Shown here piece after piece: positions 8,744 to 18,179 of a DNA stretch of 64,000 nt. The notes beneath the pieces were generated by a model that saw nothing but the letters and a program-made list of their open reading frames with translations, made no database searches and was not told the DNA's origin. The stretch's first letter is position 1. Every line of letters starts with the position of its first letter. This DNA comes from Prado023 sp963700395 (GTDB lineage Bacteria > Actinomycetota > Actinomycetes > S36-B12 > CAIYMF01), in NCBI GenBank assembly GCA_963700395.1, contig CAVOXI010000001.1, positions 496,001 to 560,000 on the forward strand, in the 5' to 3' direction. Made by a program: the position numbers and the translations under genes.

Positions 8744-9796
8744 TCAGAGGTCGATCGGCCGGGGAGCCTCGGTTGCCGTGAGGTCGATCGGTGCATCCAC
8801 CTGCGGGCCGATGCCCAGCTTCTCCTTGATGCGCTTCTCGATCTCGTCGGCGAGGTCCGGGTTGTCGCGCAGGAAGGCGCGTGCGTTCTCCTTGCCCTGC
8901 CCGAGCTGATCGCCGTCGTAGGTGTACCAGGCTCCCGCCTTGCGCACGAATCCCTGCTCGACACCCATGTCGATCAGGCCACCCTCGCGGGAGATGCCAA
9001 AGCCGTAGAGGATGTCGAACTCGGCCTGCTTGAACGGTGGGGCGACCTTGTTCTTCACGACCTTCACCCGGGTGCGTGAGCCCACTGGCTCGGTCCCGTC
9101 CTTCAGCGTCTCGATGCGCCGGACGTCCAGGCGGACCGAGGAGTAGAACTTCAGCGCCTTGCCGCCGGTGGTGGTCTCCGGGCTGCCGAACATCACGCCG
9201 ATCTTCTCGCGCAACTGGTTGATGAAGATCATCGTCGTGTTGGTGTTGCTCAGGGCGCCGGTCATCTTGCGCAGGGCCTGGCTCATGAGCCGGGCCTGCA
9301 GCCCCACGTGGCTGTCGCCCATCTCACCCTCGATCTCCGCCTTGGGCGTCAGGGCGGCGACCGAGTCGATGACGATCAGGTCGACGGCACCGGATCTCAC
9401 CAGGGTGTCGGCGATCTCAAGTGCCTGCTCGCCGGTGTCGGGCTGCGAGACGTACAGCTCGTCGAGATTCACCCCGAGGCGCTGGGCGTAGACCGGGTCC
9501 AGGGCATGCTCCGCGTCGATGAAGGCGGCAATTCCTCCCGCCTTCTGCACACTGGCCACCGCATGCAGGGCCACGGTCGTCTTGCCACTGGCCTCCGGGC
9601 CGTAGATCTCGACGACACGTCCCCGGGGCAGGCCACCGATGCCCAGCGCCACATCCAGGGCGATCGAGCCGGTCGGGATCACGTCCATGGGCACGATGGG
9701 CTGGTCCCCCAGCCGCATCACGGTCCCCTTGCCGAACTGCTTCTCGAGGTGCAGCAGCGCTGACTCGAGTGCCTTCTCCCGGTCCTGTCCAGCCAT
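8744..9796 (-). CDS. recA: Recombinase RecA
   Basis: DNA-dependent ATPase for homologous recombination and LexA cleavage in the SOS response. Walker A is GPEASGKT at about residues 66-73 and Walker B LIVIDSVAAL; the NTTMIFINQLREKIGVMFG block forms DNA-binding loop L1/L2 context. At 350 aa it is full length without an intein, which some actinobacterial recA genes carry. The open frame extends further upstream, but the ATG at 9796 is chosen because it begins the canonical MAGQDREKAL and is preceded by an AGGAG ribosome site at the right spacing. Two regulatory sites lie upstream: a RecA-NDp-type promoter (9852-9874) and a LexA box (9948-9961). Confidence 0.97.
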   Translation of the reverse strand: MAGQDREKALESALLHLEKQFGKGTVMRLGDQPIVPMDVIPTGSIALDVALGIGGLPRGRVVEIYGPEASGKTTVALHAVASVQKAGGIAAFIDAEHALDPVYAQRLGVNLDELYVSQPDTGEQALEIADTLVRSGAVDLIVIDSVAALTPKAEIEGEMGDSHVGLQARLMSQALRKMTGALSNTNTTMIFINQLREKIGVMFGSPETTTGGKALKFYSSVRLDVRRIETLKDGTEPVGSRTRVKVVKNKVAPPFKQAEFDILYGFGISREGGLIDMGVEQGFVRKAGAWYTYDGDQLGQGKENARAFLRDNPDLADEIEKRIKEKLGIGPQVDAPIDLTATEAPRPIDL

Positions 9797-9851
9797 TCCC
9801 ACTCCTAGGATCTTGTGGCGCCGACGGCACCCTCTGCTCTGACAGGTTCGG

Positions 9852-9874
9852 ACACTAGACCGGGCCACCGACAT
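9852..9874 (-). promoter_or_regulatory. RecA-NDp-like (PafBC-type) promoter of recA
   Basis: On the minus strand, TGTCGGTGG (9873-9865) is followed after 7 bases by TAGTGT (9857-9852), about 55 bases before the recA ATG. This matches the mycobacterial DNA-damage promoter RecA-NDp, described as tTGTCRGTGg, a spacer of about 8, then TAnnnT, which is activated by PafBC independently of LexA. The spacer here is one base shorter than the usual consensus. Match seen in sequence; function inferred. Confidence 0.65.
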
Positions 9875-9947
9875 TGTGACCCGCTCTGATGCCATCCTGT
9901 GGATGACCCGCGTGGGCCGTCCGCCGACTGACGTGCTCACTGTAGTA

Positions 9948-9961
9948 CGAACACGTGTTCG
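9948..9961. promoter_or_regulatory. LexA (SOS) box upstream of recA
   Basis: CGAACACGTGTTCG is a perfect 14-base palindrome matching the actinobacterial/Gram-positive LexA operator (CGAAC-N4-GTTCG). It lies 151 bases upstream of the recA ATG and 19 bases beyond the DUF3046 stop, so a LexA-controlled recA promoter probably sits between DUF3046 and recA. Confidence 0.85.
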
Positions 9962-9980
9962 ACCGCCGTCGACACGCCGG

Positions 9981-10175
9981 TCAGGTCAGGTCACTGGGAA
10001 CCTTTGCGTGCGCGCAGACTGCGCGCCACACGTCACGGGTGTCCTCGCCGTCGGCGAGGGCCTGCTCCACAGTGCGCCCGCCCAGGGCGGCAAGGTGCTG
10101 GTCGCAGGCCCAGGAACGCGCATAGGCCCGCCCGAAGGTCAGGTCCATCCGTTCCCAGAAGTCAGTGAGACGCAC
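9981..10175 (-). CDS. DUF3046 family protein
   Basis: Small acidic protein of 64 aa beginning MRLTDFWERMDLTFG and containing SWACDQHLAALGGRT, VEQALADGE and VWRAVC, the complete DUF3046 signature. The family is confined to actinobacteria and is commonly found next to recA, as here. Function unknown. It is divergent from the lhr gene, with about 56 bases between the two starts. Confidence 0.88.
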   Translation of the reverse strand: MRLTDFWERMDLTFGRAYARSWACDQHLAALGGRTVEQALADGEDTRDVWRAVCAHAKVPSDLT

Positions 10176-10231
10176 ACGCAGATCGTGCCATCCCGCCTGT
10201 GTTCGCGTGAACTGTGGACGGTGGGCGGCCG

Positions 10232-13200
10232 ATGTCCGACGCAGGGTCCAAGATGGTCGCCGTGGATCCCCTGTCCGTGTTCTCCGAGCCGACGAGGCGC
10301 TGGTTCGCGGCTGCCTTCGCGTCCCCCACGGAGGTCCAGGCAGCCGCGTGGCCGCGGATCCAGGCGGGGGCCGACGTACTCGCTGTCGCCCCCACCGGGT
10401 CAGGGAAGACCCTCGCCGCGTTCCTCTGTGCCATTGATCGATGCCTGACTCCGCGGGATGAGCCAGGCGTGCGGGTGCTGTACGTCAGCCCGCTCAAGGC
10501 CCTGGCCGTCGACGTCGAGCGCAACCTGCGAGCACCGCTCTCGGGCATCGCGACCCAGTGCGAGCTGCTCGGCCTGCCGGTCCCACGCATCAGCGTCGCC
10601 CTGCGCACCGGGGACACACCCACGGCGGAGCGGCGTTCCATGGCCAGGCGTCCGCCGGACGTGCTGATCACGACGCCTGAGTCGCTCTTCCTGATGCTGA
10701 CGTCAGCTACTCGCAGCATCCTGGCCGGAGTCGAGTCCGTGATCATCGACGAGGTGCATGCCATCGCCGGGTCCAAGCGCGGTGCGCACCTGGCCGTGAG
10801 CCTCGCCCGCCTCGATCACCTGGCGGGACGCAGGATCCCGCGAGTGGGGCTGTCCGCGACGGTCCGTCCGACACACGTGGCGGCGCTTTTCCTCGGCGGC
10901 GATGTCCCCGTCGAGATCCTCGAGCAGGGGACCGCCAAGGAGTGGGAGCTCACCATCCAGGTGCCGGTGGAGGACCTCGGTGAGCTCGGCACCGGCCCCG
11001 GCGCCGACGGCTCCCCAAGCGCCTCGATCTGGCCCCACGTCGAGCAGCGCATCGTGGACCTCATCGAGGACCACCGGTCCACGATCGTGTTCGCCAACTC
11101 CCGACGTCTGGCCGAGCGACTGACTGCGAGGCTCAACGAGATCCACGCCGAACGGAGCGGCACAAGGGTGGAGGCCGCCCCAGGCGTACCGGCGCCTGCC
11201 GAGGTGATGGCCCAGTCGGGAGCGTCCCTCGGCGCCGCCCCCGTCCTGGCGCGCGCCCACCACGGGTCGGTGAGCAAGGAGCAGCGGGCCCACATCGAGG
11301 ACGAGCTGAAGACGGGCCGGCTCAGGGCGGTCGTGGCCACCTCCAGCCTGGAGCTCGGGGTCGACATGGGAGCCGTGGACCTCGTGATCCAGGTTGAGGC
11401 GCCGCCGTCCGTGGCTTCCGGGCTGCAGCGCGTCGGGCGTGCGGGGCACCAGGTGGGTGCGGTCTCAACCGGTGTCGTGCTGCCGAAGTACCGCTCGGAC
11501 CTGCTGACCAGCGCCGTGGTCGTCCAGCGCATGCGATCGGGTGCCATCGAGGAGCTGCGGATCCCGGCCAATCCGCTGGACGTCGCTGCCCAGCAGATCG
11601 TGGCGTGCGTGGCGATGGACGACTGGCCAGCTGCTGACCTCCTCGCCCTCCTGCGACGCACCGCACCGTTCGCCGACCTGACACCGGCTGTGTACGAGGC
11701 CGTCGTGGAGATGCTCGCGGGCAGGTACCCCTCCGACGCGTTCGCCGAACTGCGACCGCGGATCGTGTGGGACCGTGGCGACGATGTCCTGAAGGCGCGG
11801 CCCGGCGCCCAGCAGCTGGCCGTGACGTCGGGTGGCACCATCCCCGACCGGGGGCTGTTCGCTGTCCACATCGTCGGCGGCGGGCGGGTGGGCGAGCTCG
11901 ATGAGGAGATGGTCTACGAGTCACGGGTCGGCGATGTCTTCGCCCTGGGGGCGAGCAGCTGGCAGGTCGTCGAGATCACCCACGACCGCGTCAACGTGGT
12001 GCCCGCCCCGGGATCGCCGGGACGGCTGCCGTTCTGGCGCGGGGACAATGTGGGGCGGCCCGCCGAGTTGGGCCGTGCCATCGGCGAATTCACGCGCCAG
12101 CTGTCGGACAGGGCTCCGGACGAGGCCCGGGCCCACCTCTCCGGGTTGGGCCTGGACACCTGGGCGGGAGCCAACCTGGTCGCCTACGTGGCCGAGCAGG
12201 CGGCAGGCAGCCATGTCCCCACCGACCGCACGATCGTCGTCGAGCGCACCCGCGACGAGCTCGGGGACTGGCGGATCACCGTGCTGTCCCCGTTCGGTGC
12301 CCAGGTCCACGCGCCATGGGCCCTGCTGGCCCGGGAGCGGCTTGGGCGCCGATTCGGTGTCGATGCTGCGGTCCTTCACGGCGACGACGGGATCGTGGCC
12401 CGACTTCCGGACCTCCCCGATGACGACTGGCTCACCGAGGCCACGGCATGCCTGTTCCCGGCGGCCGACGAGGTCGAGGCGGACGTCACGCGCCTGATCG
12501 GCGGCTCGGCGCTGTTCGCCTCAAGGTTCCGGGAGTGCGCGTCACGGGCCCTGCTGCTACCACGCCCTCGGCCCGGCCGCCGCGCGCCGCTCTGGCAGCA
12601 GCGTCAGCGCTCAGCGCAGCTGCTCCAGATCGCCGCGGAGCACCCCACCTTCCCCATCGTCCTGGAGGCGGTCCGGGAATGCGTCAAGGACGTGTACGAC
12701 GTCCCCGCACTCGTGGCGCTGATGGCCTCGGTCCAGGAGCGGCGCATCCGCGTCATCGAGGTCACCCCGGCCGTTGCGTCGCCGTTCGCCCGCTCCCTGC
12801 TGTTCGGCTACGTGTCCGAGTACCTCTACGAGGGGGACTCGCCGCTGGCTGAACGCCGCGCAGCCGCCCTCACCCTCGACCCGACGCTGCTCGGGGAGCT
12901 CCTCGGCCAGACCGACCTGCGCGACCTCCTCGAGCCGGATGCGATCACTCAGGTCGTCGCCCAGATCCAGCAGCTCACCGAGGAACGCCGCGCACGTGGC
13001 CCGGAGGACGTCGCAGACCTGCTTCGGGTCCTTGGGCCGCTCAGCACGGCCGAGGCCTCCGTGCGCGGAGTCGATCCGACGTGGCTCGATGAACTTGAGG
13101 CGCAGCGCCGAATCCTGCGCACGCGGGTCGCCGGGCGTGAGGTCTGGGCGGGCGTTGAGGATGCAGCGCGCCTTCGTGATGGCCTGGGGGCGCCGATCCC

Positions 13201-14899
13201 CCCCGGCCTCGCCGAGGCTCATCTGCGACCAGTGGCCGATCCATTGGCCGACCTGATCGCGCGCTACAGCCGAACTCACGGGCCGTTCACCATCGACGAC
13301 GTGCAACGGGATCTCGGACTTCCGCCCGCGGTGATCTCGCAGCGGCTGTCGATCAGCCGGTCGGCCGGCAGGATCATCGAGGGCTGGTTCGTCCCGGACT
13401 CCCCCGGCCCTCAGTGGTGCCACCCCGATGTGCTGCGGCTCATCAAGCGCCGCTCAGTGGCCCTCCTGCGCCAGCAGATCGAGCCCGTGTCCCAGGCAGC
13501 GCTGGCGACGTTCCTGGGCCGCTGGCAGGGTGTCGGCCCACGCGCATCGACCCGGCTGCGAGGCCCTGACGGGGTCCTGCAGGCGATCCGGTCGATGGCA
13601 GGGCTCGCCGTTCCGGCGTCTGCACTCGAGGAGTCGACCCTGCCCCTCAGGGTCGCCGGGTACGCCCCGTCGATGCTGGACGAGCTCACGGCCACCGGGG
13701 AGGTGGTCTGGACCGGGAGCGCGCCACTCCCCGGGGGTGATGGCTGGATCGCTCTCGCCCCCTCGGACGTCGGCTTCCTGCTGCCGAGGGCCCCCGAGAC
13801 CCCGGACTCTCCAACAGCGAACGAGCTGTTGGAGCTGCTCCGCTCCGGAGGTGGCTGGTTCCTGACGGACCTCCAGCATCGGATGAGCGACCCCGACCTG
13901 GATCCCAGCCATGTGGCGATGTCGCTGCTGGAGCTGCTCTGGGCGGGGCTGGTCAGCAATGACACCATCGAGCCGGTCCGCGCTCTGCTGGACCGCTCGA
14001 ATGGCAGGCGACGACGCGGAAGGGCTGGCGGCGGTCAACGCGCGCGACGACCAGCGCGTGGCCGCTACGCCGATCTCTGGCGGCGCCCACCGGACGGCAT
14101 GGGCGGCCCTGCGGCGGCGGGCACGTGGGGCGGTGACCCGCCCTCGGCACCGCCGCCACGGCCCAGTGCAGGTCGCTCCGGGTCCGTGCCGGAGCTCCCA
14201 GGCAGGTGGTTCGCACTTCCCGCCGCGTTGCCCCCTCGTGAGGTCGTTGCCGTCGCGCGCGCTGAGGCTCACCTGGATCGGCTGGGCATCGTCACACGGG
14301 GGGCGGTGCTGGCCTCAGGGGATCCCGGAGGATTCGCGTCGGCCTATCGGACGCTTTCGACGATGGAGGAGCGCGGCCGGGTCCAGCGCGTCTATGCAGT
14401 CGAGGGGCTCGGCGCGTCGCAGTTCGCCCTGACGGGCGTCGTGGACCAGCTGCGGGCGGTTGAGCGGGAGATGACCGACGGGCAGTCGGACCACCTGGTC
14501 CTGGCCACGGCGGATCCGGCGAACCCGTACGGCGCAGCCCTCGAGTGGCCGAGCAGTGACTGGGCCGGCGGCCCCGGGTCACCTCATCGGCCCTCGCGGG
14601 GAGCGGGGTGCCACGTGGTCCTCATGGCCGGGGCGCCGGTGCTCTATGTGGAGCGTGGCGGCCACACCCTGCTCACCTTCGCCTCGGAGTCAGCGGCGGA
14701 ACCAGAGGATTCGGGCAAGCTGGTCACGGCTGCTCGACTGCTCCATGACGCCGTGATGTCCGGATCAGTCGGCGCGCTGACCGTCACCAAGGTCAACGGC
14801 AGGGCCGTGATGGAACCGGGTGGATCTGATGATGTGAGGAGGGCATTGGAGGCAGCAGGATTCGGACTCACCCCGTCCGGCTACCGGGTGCGGCGCTGA
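10232..14899 (+). CDS. lhr: Lhr-family ATP-dependent DNA helicase
   Basis: Large superfamily 2 helicase (about 1555 aa) of the bacterial long Lhr type, a 3'-5' DNA-tracking ATPase linked to DNA repair. The N-terminal Lhr core has the Q-motif region (SPTEVQAAAWPRI), Walker A APTGSGKTLAAF, DEVH box IIDEVHAIAGSKRG, SAT motif GLSATVRP, and motif VI QRVGRAGHQ. A winged-helix and Lhr-core domain follow to about residue 850, and the remaining ~700 residues are the Lhr C-terminal domain. The start is uncertain: GTG at 10214, ATG at 10232 (chosen) or ATG at 10253, none with a strong ribosome site. It is transcribed divergently from DUF3046/recA and has no partner on its strand. Confidence 0.92.
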   Translation: MSDAGSKMVAVDPLSVFSEPTRRWFAAAFASPTEVQAAAWPRIQAGADVLAVAPTGSGKTLAAFLCAIDRCLTPRDEPGVRVLYVSPLKALAVDVERNLRAPLSGIATQCELLGLPVPRISVALRTGDTPTAERRSMARRPPDVLITTPESLFLMLTSATRSILAGVESVIIDEVHAIAGSKRGAHLAVSLARLDHLAGRRIPRVGLSATVRPTHVAALFLGGDVPVEILEQGTAKEWELTIQVPVEDLGELGTGPGADGSPSASIWPHVEQRIVDLIEDHRSTIVFANSRRLAERLTARLNEIHAERSGTRVEAAPGVPAPAEVMAQSGASLGAAPVLARAHHGSVSKEQRAHIEDELKTGRLRAVVATSSLELGVDMGAVDLVIQVEAPPSVASGLQRVGRAGHQVGAVSTGVVLPKYRSDLLTSAVVVQRMRSGAIEELRIPANPLDVAAQQIVACVAMDDWPAADLLALLRRTAPFADLTPAVYEAVVEMLAGRYPSDAFAELRPRIVWDRGDDVLKARPGAQQLAVTSGGTIPDRGLFAVHIVGGGRVGELDEEMVYESRVGDVFALGASSWQVVEITHDRVNVVPAPGSPGRLPFWRGDNVGRPAELGRAIGEFTRQLSDRAPDEARAHLSGLGLDTWAGANLVAYVAEQAAGSHVPTDRTIVVERTRDELGDWRITVLSPFGAQVHAPWALLARERLGRRFGVDAAVLHGDDGIVARLPDLPDDDWLTEATACLFPAADEVEADVTRLIGGSALFASRFRECASRALLLPRPRPGRRAPLWQQRQRSAQLLQIAAEHPTFPIVLEAVRECVKDVYDVPALVALMASVQERRIRVIEVTPAVASPFARSLLFGYVSEYLYEGDSPLAERRAAALTLDPTLLGELLGQTDLRDLLEPDAITQVVAQIQQLTEERRARGPEDVADLLRVLGPLSTAEASVRGVDPTWLDELEAQRRILRTRVAGREVWAGVEDAARLRDGLGAPIPPGLAEAHLRPVADPLADLIARYSRTHGPFTIDDVQRDLGLPPAVISQRLSISRSAGRIIEGWFVPDSPGPQWCHPDVLRLIKRRSVALLRQQIEPVSQAALATFLGRWQGVGPRASTRLRGPDGVLQAIRSMAGLAVPASALEESTLPLRVAGYAPSMLDELTATGEVVWTGSAPLPGGDGWIALAPSDVGFLLPRAPETPDSPTANELLELLRSGGGWFLTDLQHRMSDPDLDPSHVAMSLLELLWAGLVSNDTIEPVRALLDRSNGRRRRGRAGGGQRARRPARGRYADLWRRPPDGMGGPAAAGTWGGDPPSAPPPRPSAGRSGSVPELPGRWFALPAALPPREVVAVARAEAHLDRLGIVTRGAVLASGDPGGFASAYRTLSTMEERGRVQRVYAVEGLGASQFALTGVVDQLRAVEREMTDGQSDHLVLATADPANPYGAALEWPSSDWAGGPGSPHRPSRGAGCHVVLMAGAPVLYVERGGHTLLTFASESAAEPEDSGKLVTAARLLHDAVMSGSVGALTVTKVNGRAVMEPGGSDDVRRALEAAGFGLTPSGYRVRR

Positions 14900-15040
14900 G
14901 AGCACAGCGAGGGCGCGACGTCGCTGCGACGGATTGCCGCGGATTCGCCGGAGGGCCACGGATCAGGTCAGGAGCCTCGTCGAAGCGGCCGGAAGTAGAT
15001 CGGGCGGACGCAGCGAGATCGCGGGGCGAGCGGGCGCCAG

Positions 15041-15069
15041 CGATCGATGGGCGACCGCCCCGTCGATCG
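15041..15069. terminator. Hairpin between convergent lhr and clgR
   Basis: An 11-base-pair stem (CGATCGATGGG with CCCGTCGATCG, one G-T wobble) around a 7-base loop lies 10 bases beyond the clgR stop in the convergent interval. There is no T-run, as is usual for high-G+C actinobacteria. The rest of the 14900-15078 interval shows no gene. Confidence 0.45.
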
Positions 15070-15078
15070 GACGACGCC

Positions 15079-15345
15079 TCAGGCGGCGTGCGCCACGCTG
15101 GCCTGTGCGGCCTCCACGGCGGCCACCTCGTCACTGACGGAGCGGAGCAGGATCGAGAGGGGGACATCGAGGGCAGAGCAAATGGCTGCGAGGAGTTCGC
15201 TTGACGGCTCCTTCTGGCCACGCTCGATCTCAGACAGATAACCGAGTGAGACTCGCGCCGCCGAGCTGACGTCGCGCAACGTCCGGCCCTGGTCTTGGCG
15301 CAGGCGACGCAACTGCTCGCCGACAACGCGTCGCAGGATCACCAT
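15079..15345 (-). CDS. clgR: ClgR-like XRE-family transcriptional regulator
   Basis: Single-domain helix-turn-helix regulator of 88 aa. The XRE helix-turn-helix spans about residues 10-65 (LRRLRQDQGRTLRDVSSAA, SLGYLSEIERGQKEPSSE), followed by DVPLSILLRSVSDE. This is close to actinobacterial ClgR, which activates clp protease genes, its own gene and other stress genes. The position just downstream of cinA and pgsA is where clgR sits in mycobacteria and relatives. ATG at 15345; GGAAGGGG lies upstream. No clp genes are in the window. Confidence 0.82.
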   Translation of the reverse strand: MVILRRVVGEQLRRLRQDQGRTLRDVSSAARVSLGYLSEIERGQKEPSSELLAAICSALDVPLSILLRSVSDEVAAVEAAQASVAHAA

Positions 15346-15422
15346 CGCCTACCCCTTCCCTCCATGGCCCACCTTAGCGCGAGACCCTCACGAGTGCCGC
15401 CAGGTGTCACCTGAACGCGCAG

Positions 15423-15975
15423 TCAGTCGCGGTTGTTCCCGCGAAGGGTCGCAGTGCCAGGTCCCGCAGCGGCTCGGGCGGCCGCGCGTGCCTCGGACAA
15501 GAGGCCCATCGGCGCCGTCGACAGCCCCCTCCTGCACCTGATCCCGTCCGCCCGCGAGCTCGAGCCTGCGCGTCGTTGTGCCCCGACTGCTGGCCACGGC
15601 CACGAACACGGTCCCGACCGGCCTGCCGCTCGCAGAATCCGGACCCGCCTCCCCGGTGGTCGAGACCCCGTAGGTGGAGTCCAGAAGCTCACGTACGCCC
15701 CGCGCCATCTGCTCGGCGACCTCTGCGCATACGGGCCCCTGCTCGCCGAGCACTGCGGAATCCACTCCCAGCACGGAGGCTTTGACATCCGTCGCGTACG
15801 CGACCACCGAGCCGCGGACCACGGCCGACGATCCGGGCACGGAGGTCATGGACGCCACGAGACGGCCGCCCGAGACCGATTCGGCGGTGGCCACTGTCGC
15901 GCCATCAGATTCCAGAAGGGCGATCAGTTCCATGACCTGGGCGCGCCGACGCTGCGGATCCGGCGATCCGGTCAC
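15423..15975 (-). CDS. cinA: CinA C-terminal family protein (nicotinamide-nucleotide amidase), apparent frameshift
   Basis: Stand-alone CinA C-terminal domain, which as PncC deamidates nicotinamide mononucleotide in pyridine-nucleotide recycling. Diagnostic blocks: TVATAESVSGGRLVASMTSV, VVAYATDVKASVLGV, and STTGEAGPD. The GTG start at 15975 overlaps the pgsA stop as GTGA. The frame breaks near 15511: the protein reads ...GAVDGA, then the family's C-terminus (MGLLSEARAAARAA...) continues one frame over and stops at 15423. Removing one base between GCC and ATG restores a normal ~183-residue protein. The break is likely a sequence error, since substitutions elsewhere look conserved. Confidence 0.8.
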
Positions 15976-16676
15976 CCGGCAGCCCTGCGGGCGGCCTTCT
16001 CGGACTTCGAATCGCTTCGTGTCCAGTAGGCCTTGCTCACGTAGTCGATCCCGGTCAGGGCTGTCAGGACGACGGCGATGGCCATGACCGCGTCGCGGAT
16101 CCAGATCACCAGGGTCATGTCCGGGGCGATGGGAAGGAGGAACAACGTGATGCCGACCATCTGGAACAGGGTCTTGGCCTTGCCTCCCCTGCTTGCCGGG
16201 ATCACCCCATGCTTGAGGACCACGAATCTGATCAACGTCACGCCGACCTCGCGACTGATGATCAGGATCGTCACCCACCACCACAGCTCATCGAGCACCG
16301 ACAGGCCAATGAGGGCCACACCTGTCAGGGCCTTGTCGGCCAGGGGATCGGCGATCTTGCCGAAGGTCGTGACCAGCCCCTGCCTGCGGGCGAGCCAACC
16401 ATCGAGCCAGTCGGTGACTGCAGCCAGGAAGAAGACCAGGGTTGCCGCAACTCGGGTCGCGTCATTCTGGCCATCGTCATACATCAGCAGGTACCAGAAG
16501 AGCGGGATCATGAGGATCCGGAGCAGGGTGAGCATGTTGGGCAGGTTCCAGAGCTGGGCCCACCCGGTCACCACCCGTTCCCGACTCCACATCTCGGCCT
16601 TGGCAGCCTCCGGCAGGGCCGCCGGACCGGGCTCCGGACCAGCCTCCGGGCCAGCCTCAGGAACAGGGGCGTCCAT
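15972..16676 (-). CDS. pgsA: CDP-diacylglycerol-glycerol-3-phosphate 3-phosphatidyltransferase
   Basis: Membrane enzyme making phosphatidylglycerophosphate, the committed step to phosphatidylglycerol and cardiolipin. The CDP-alcohol phosphatidyltransferase motif D-G-x2-A-R-x8-G-x3-D-x3-D is complete: DGWLARR followed by GKIADPLADK. Several hydrophobic segments (MLTLLRILMIPLFWYLL, VAATLVFFLAAVTDWL, ALIGLSVLDELWWWVTILI, MAIAVVLTALTGI) are membrane helices. The 234-aa protein starts at ATG 16676, four bases after the rimO stop; residues upstream in the same frame do not match the family. The first ~35 residues are an Ala/Pro/Glu-rich extension. rimO-pgsA-cinA-clgR form one transcription unit. 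Confidence 0.93.
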   Translation of the reverse strand: MDAPVPEAGPEAGPEPGPAALPEAAKAEMWSRERVVTGWAQLWNLPNMLTLLRILMIPLFWYLLMYDDGQNDATRVAATLVFFLAAVTDWLDGWLARRQGLVTTFGKIADPLADKALTGVALIGLSVLDELWWWVTILIISREVGVTLIRFVVLKHGVIPASRGGKAKTLFQMVGITLFLLPIAPDMTLVIWIRDAVMAIAVVLTALTGIDYVSKAYWTRSDSKSEKAARRAAG

Positions 16677-16680
16677 CGGA

Positions 16681-18153
16681 TCAGAGCCGGACAACGGAGA
16701 CCTCCACGGCCTGAAGGTCGACACCCTCGGTCGCGACCACGCGTGCGCGCAGCATCGAGCCGGGGACCACGCGCCCACGCAGGTCCGGGGTCAGGTGCAC
16801 GGTCGTCGAGCCGTCCTCGGGCCCCTGATGCTCCGCACGCCCTTCGGCGGCCATCCCATCCACGTGCTCCACGAGGACCTCCACGGTCTCGCCGATACGC
16901 TGCTCCGCGCGTTGGGCCATCACCTCGTCGACCACATCGCTGACCTCCATCACGCGCGACCGGATCTCCGACTCGTCGAGCTTGCCGGCCAGTCCTGCCG
17001 CCTCGGTGCCGTCCTCGTCCGAGTACCCGAAGACGCCGACGGCATCCATCTGGGCAGAGCCGAGGAAGGTCATCAGCTCCTCGACGTCTCGCTCACTCTC
17101 GCCGGGGAACCCCACGATGACGTTGCTCCGGATACCAGCCTCGGGGGCTGCGGAGCGGATCGAGTCGATGAGGTCCAGGAACGCATCGGTCCCGCCGAAC
17201 CGCCGCATCCGCCGCAGCAGGGGCGCGCTGGCGTGCTGGAAGCTGAGGTCGAAGTAGTCAGCGACGCGTGGGGCCTCGAGCATCGTGCGGACCAGCCCCG
17301 GTCGCACCTCCGCCGGCTGCAGGTAGGACACACGGATCCGCGCGATCCCCTCGACCGACCCGAGGTCGGCGAGCAGCTCCTCAAGCGCCCGCTGGTCGGC
17401 GAGGTCCTTGCCGTAGGACGTGGAGTTCTCGCTGACCAGGACCAGCTCGCGCACACCGGTCCCGGCGAGCCACCTGGCCTCGGCGACAACATCGGCGCGC
17501 GACCGCGACACGAACGACCCGCGGAACGACGGGATGGCACAGAACGCGCACCGGCGGTCACAGCCCGACGCGATCTTGAGCGAGGCGACCGGTCCGGACG
17601 TGATGCGCCGCCTGATCCAGCCGGGTCCGACCGAGCCCGAGCCGGCCGGGTCGGCACCGTCCGGACCGCCCGTCGTCGAGCCGGAGTGGCCGCCATGCCC
17701 TGGAACGTGCACGTCCGATCCCGGCCGGTCCGTGGGGGCCATGGGCAGCAGGGCGCGCCGATCGCGGGGGACGTGGCTGGTGAGGGTGCCGCCGTCGACG
17801 AGGACGCGCAGTCGCTCGCCGATGTCGGGGTAGTCGTCGAACCCCAGGACGGCGTCGGCCTCGGGCAACTCCGCAGCGAGCTCGGTGCCGTAGCGCTCGG
17901 CCATGCACCCGACCGCCACGACCGTGCGGTGCCGGCCATCGGGGGTCGTGCCACCCGCCGTGAGCAGGGCGTCGACGGATTCGCGCTTGGCCGCTTCGAT
18001 GAAGCCGCAGGTGTTGACCAGCACGGCGTGGGCATCGTCGGAGTCGGCAACGAGGTCGAAGCCCTCGGCGGCAAGGCGGCCGGCCAGCTCCTCGGAGTCC
18101 ACCTCATTGCGGGCGCACCCGAGCGTCACCAGGGCAACGCGGGTCCTGCTCAC
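16681..18153 (-). CDS. rimO: Ribosomal protein S12 methylthiotransferase RimO
   Basis: Radical-SAM enzyme that methylthiolates an aspartate of ribosomal protein S12. It is a paralogue of MiaB, also in this window. N-terminal UPF0004 domain: TLGCARNEVDSEELAGRL (diagnostic for RimO), VLVNTCGFIEAAKRES and VVAVGCMAERYG; radical-SAM cysteines CDRRCAFC with IPSFRG; C-terminal TRAM domain. About 490 aa. An insertion of roughly 40 Gly/Ser/Pro-rich residues (GSTTGGPDGADPAGSGS) before the radical-SAM domain is longer than usual. The GTG at 18153 gives the family-typical VSRTRVALVTLG; another GTG is 18 bases upstream. Confidence 0.95.
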   Translation of the reverse strand: MSRTRVALVTLGCARNEVDSEELAGRLAAEGFDLVADSDDAHAVLVNTCGFIEAAKRESVDALLTAGGTTPDGRHRTVVAVGCMAERYGTELAAELPEADAVLGFDDYPDIGERLRVLVDGGTLTSHVPRDRRALLPMAPTDRPGSDVHVPGHGGHSGSTTGGPDGADPAGSGSVGPGWIRRRITSGPVASLKIASGCDRRCAFCAIPSFRGSFVSRSRADVVAEARWLAGTGVRELVLVSENSTSYGKDLADQRALEELLADLGSVEGIARIRVSYLQPAEVRPGLVRTMLEAPRVADYFDLSFQHASAPLLRRMRRFGGTDAFLDLIDSIRSAAPEAGIRSNVIVGFPGESERDVEELMTFLGSAQMDAVGVFGYSDEDGTEAAGLAGKLDESEIRSRVMEVSDVVDEVMAQRAEQRIGETVEVLVEHVDGMAAEGRAEHQGPEDGSTTVHLTPDLRGRVVPGSMLRARVVATEGVDLQAVEVSVVRL

Positions 18154-18179
18154 CCCGTCAGCGTAGGCCACTGGGAACG

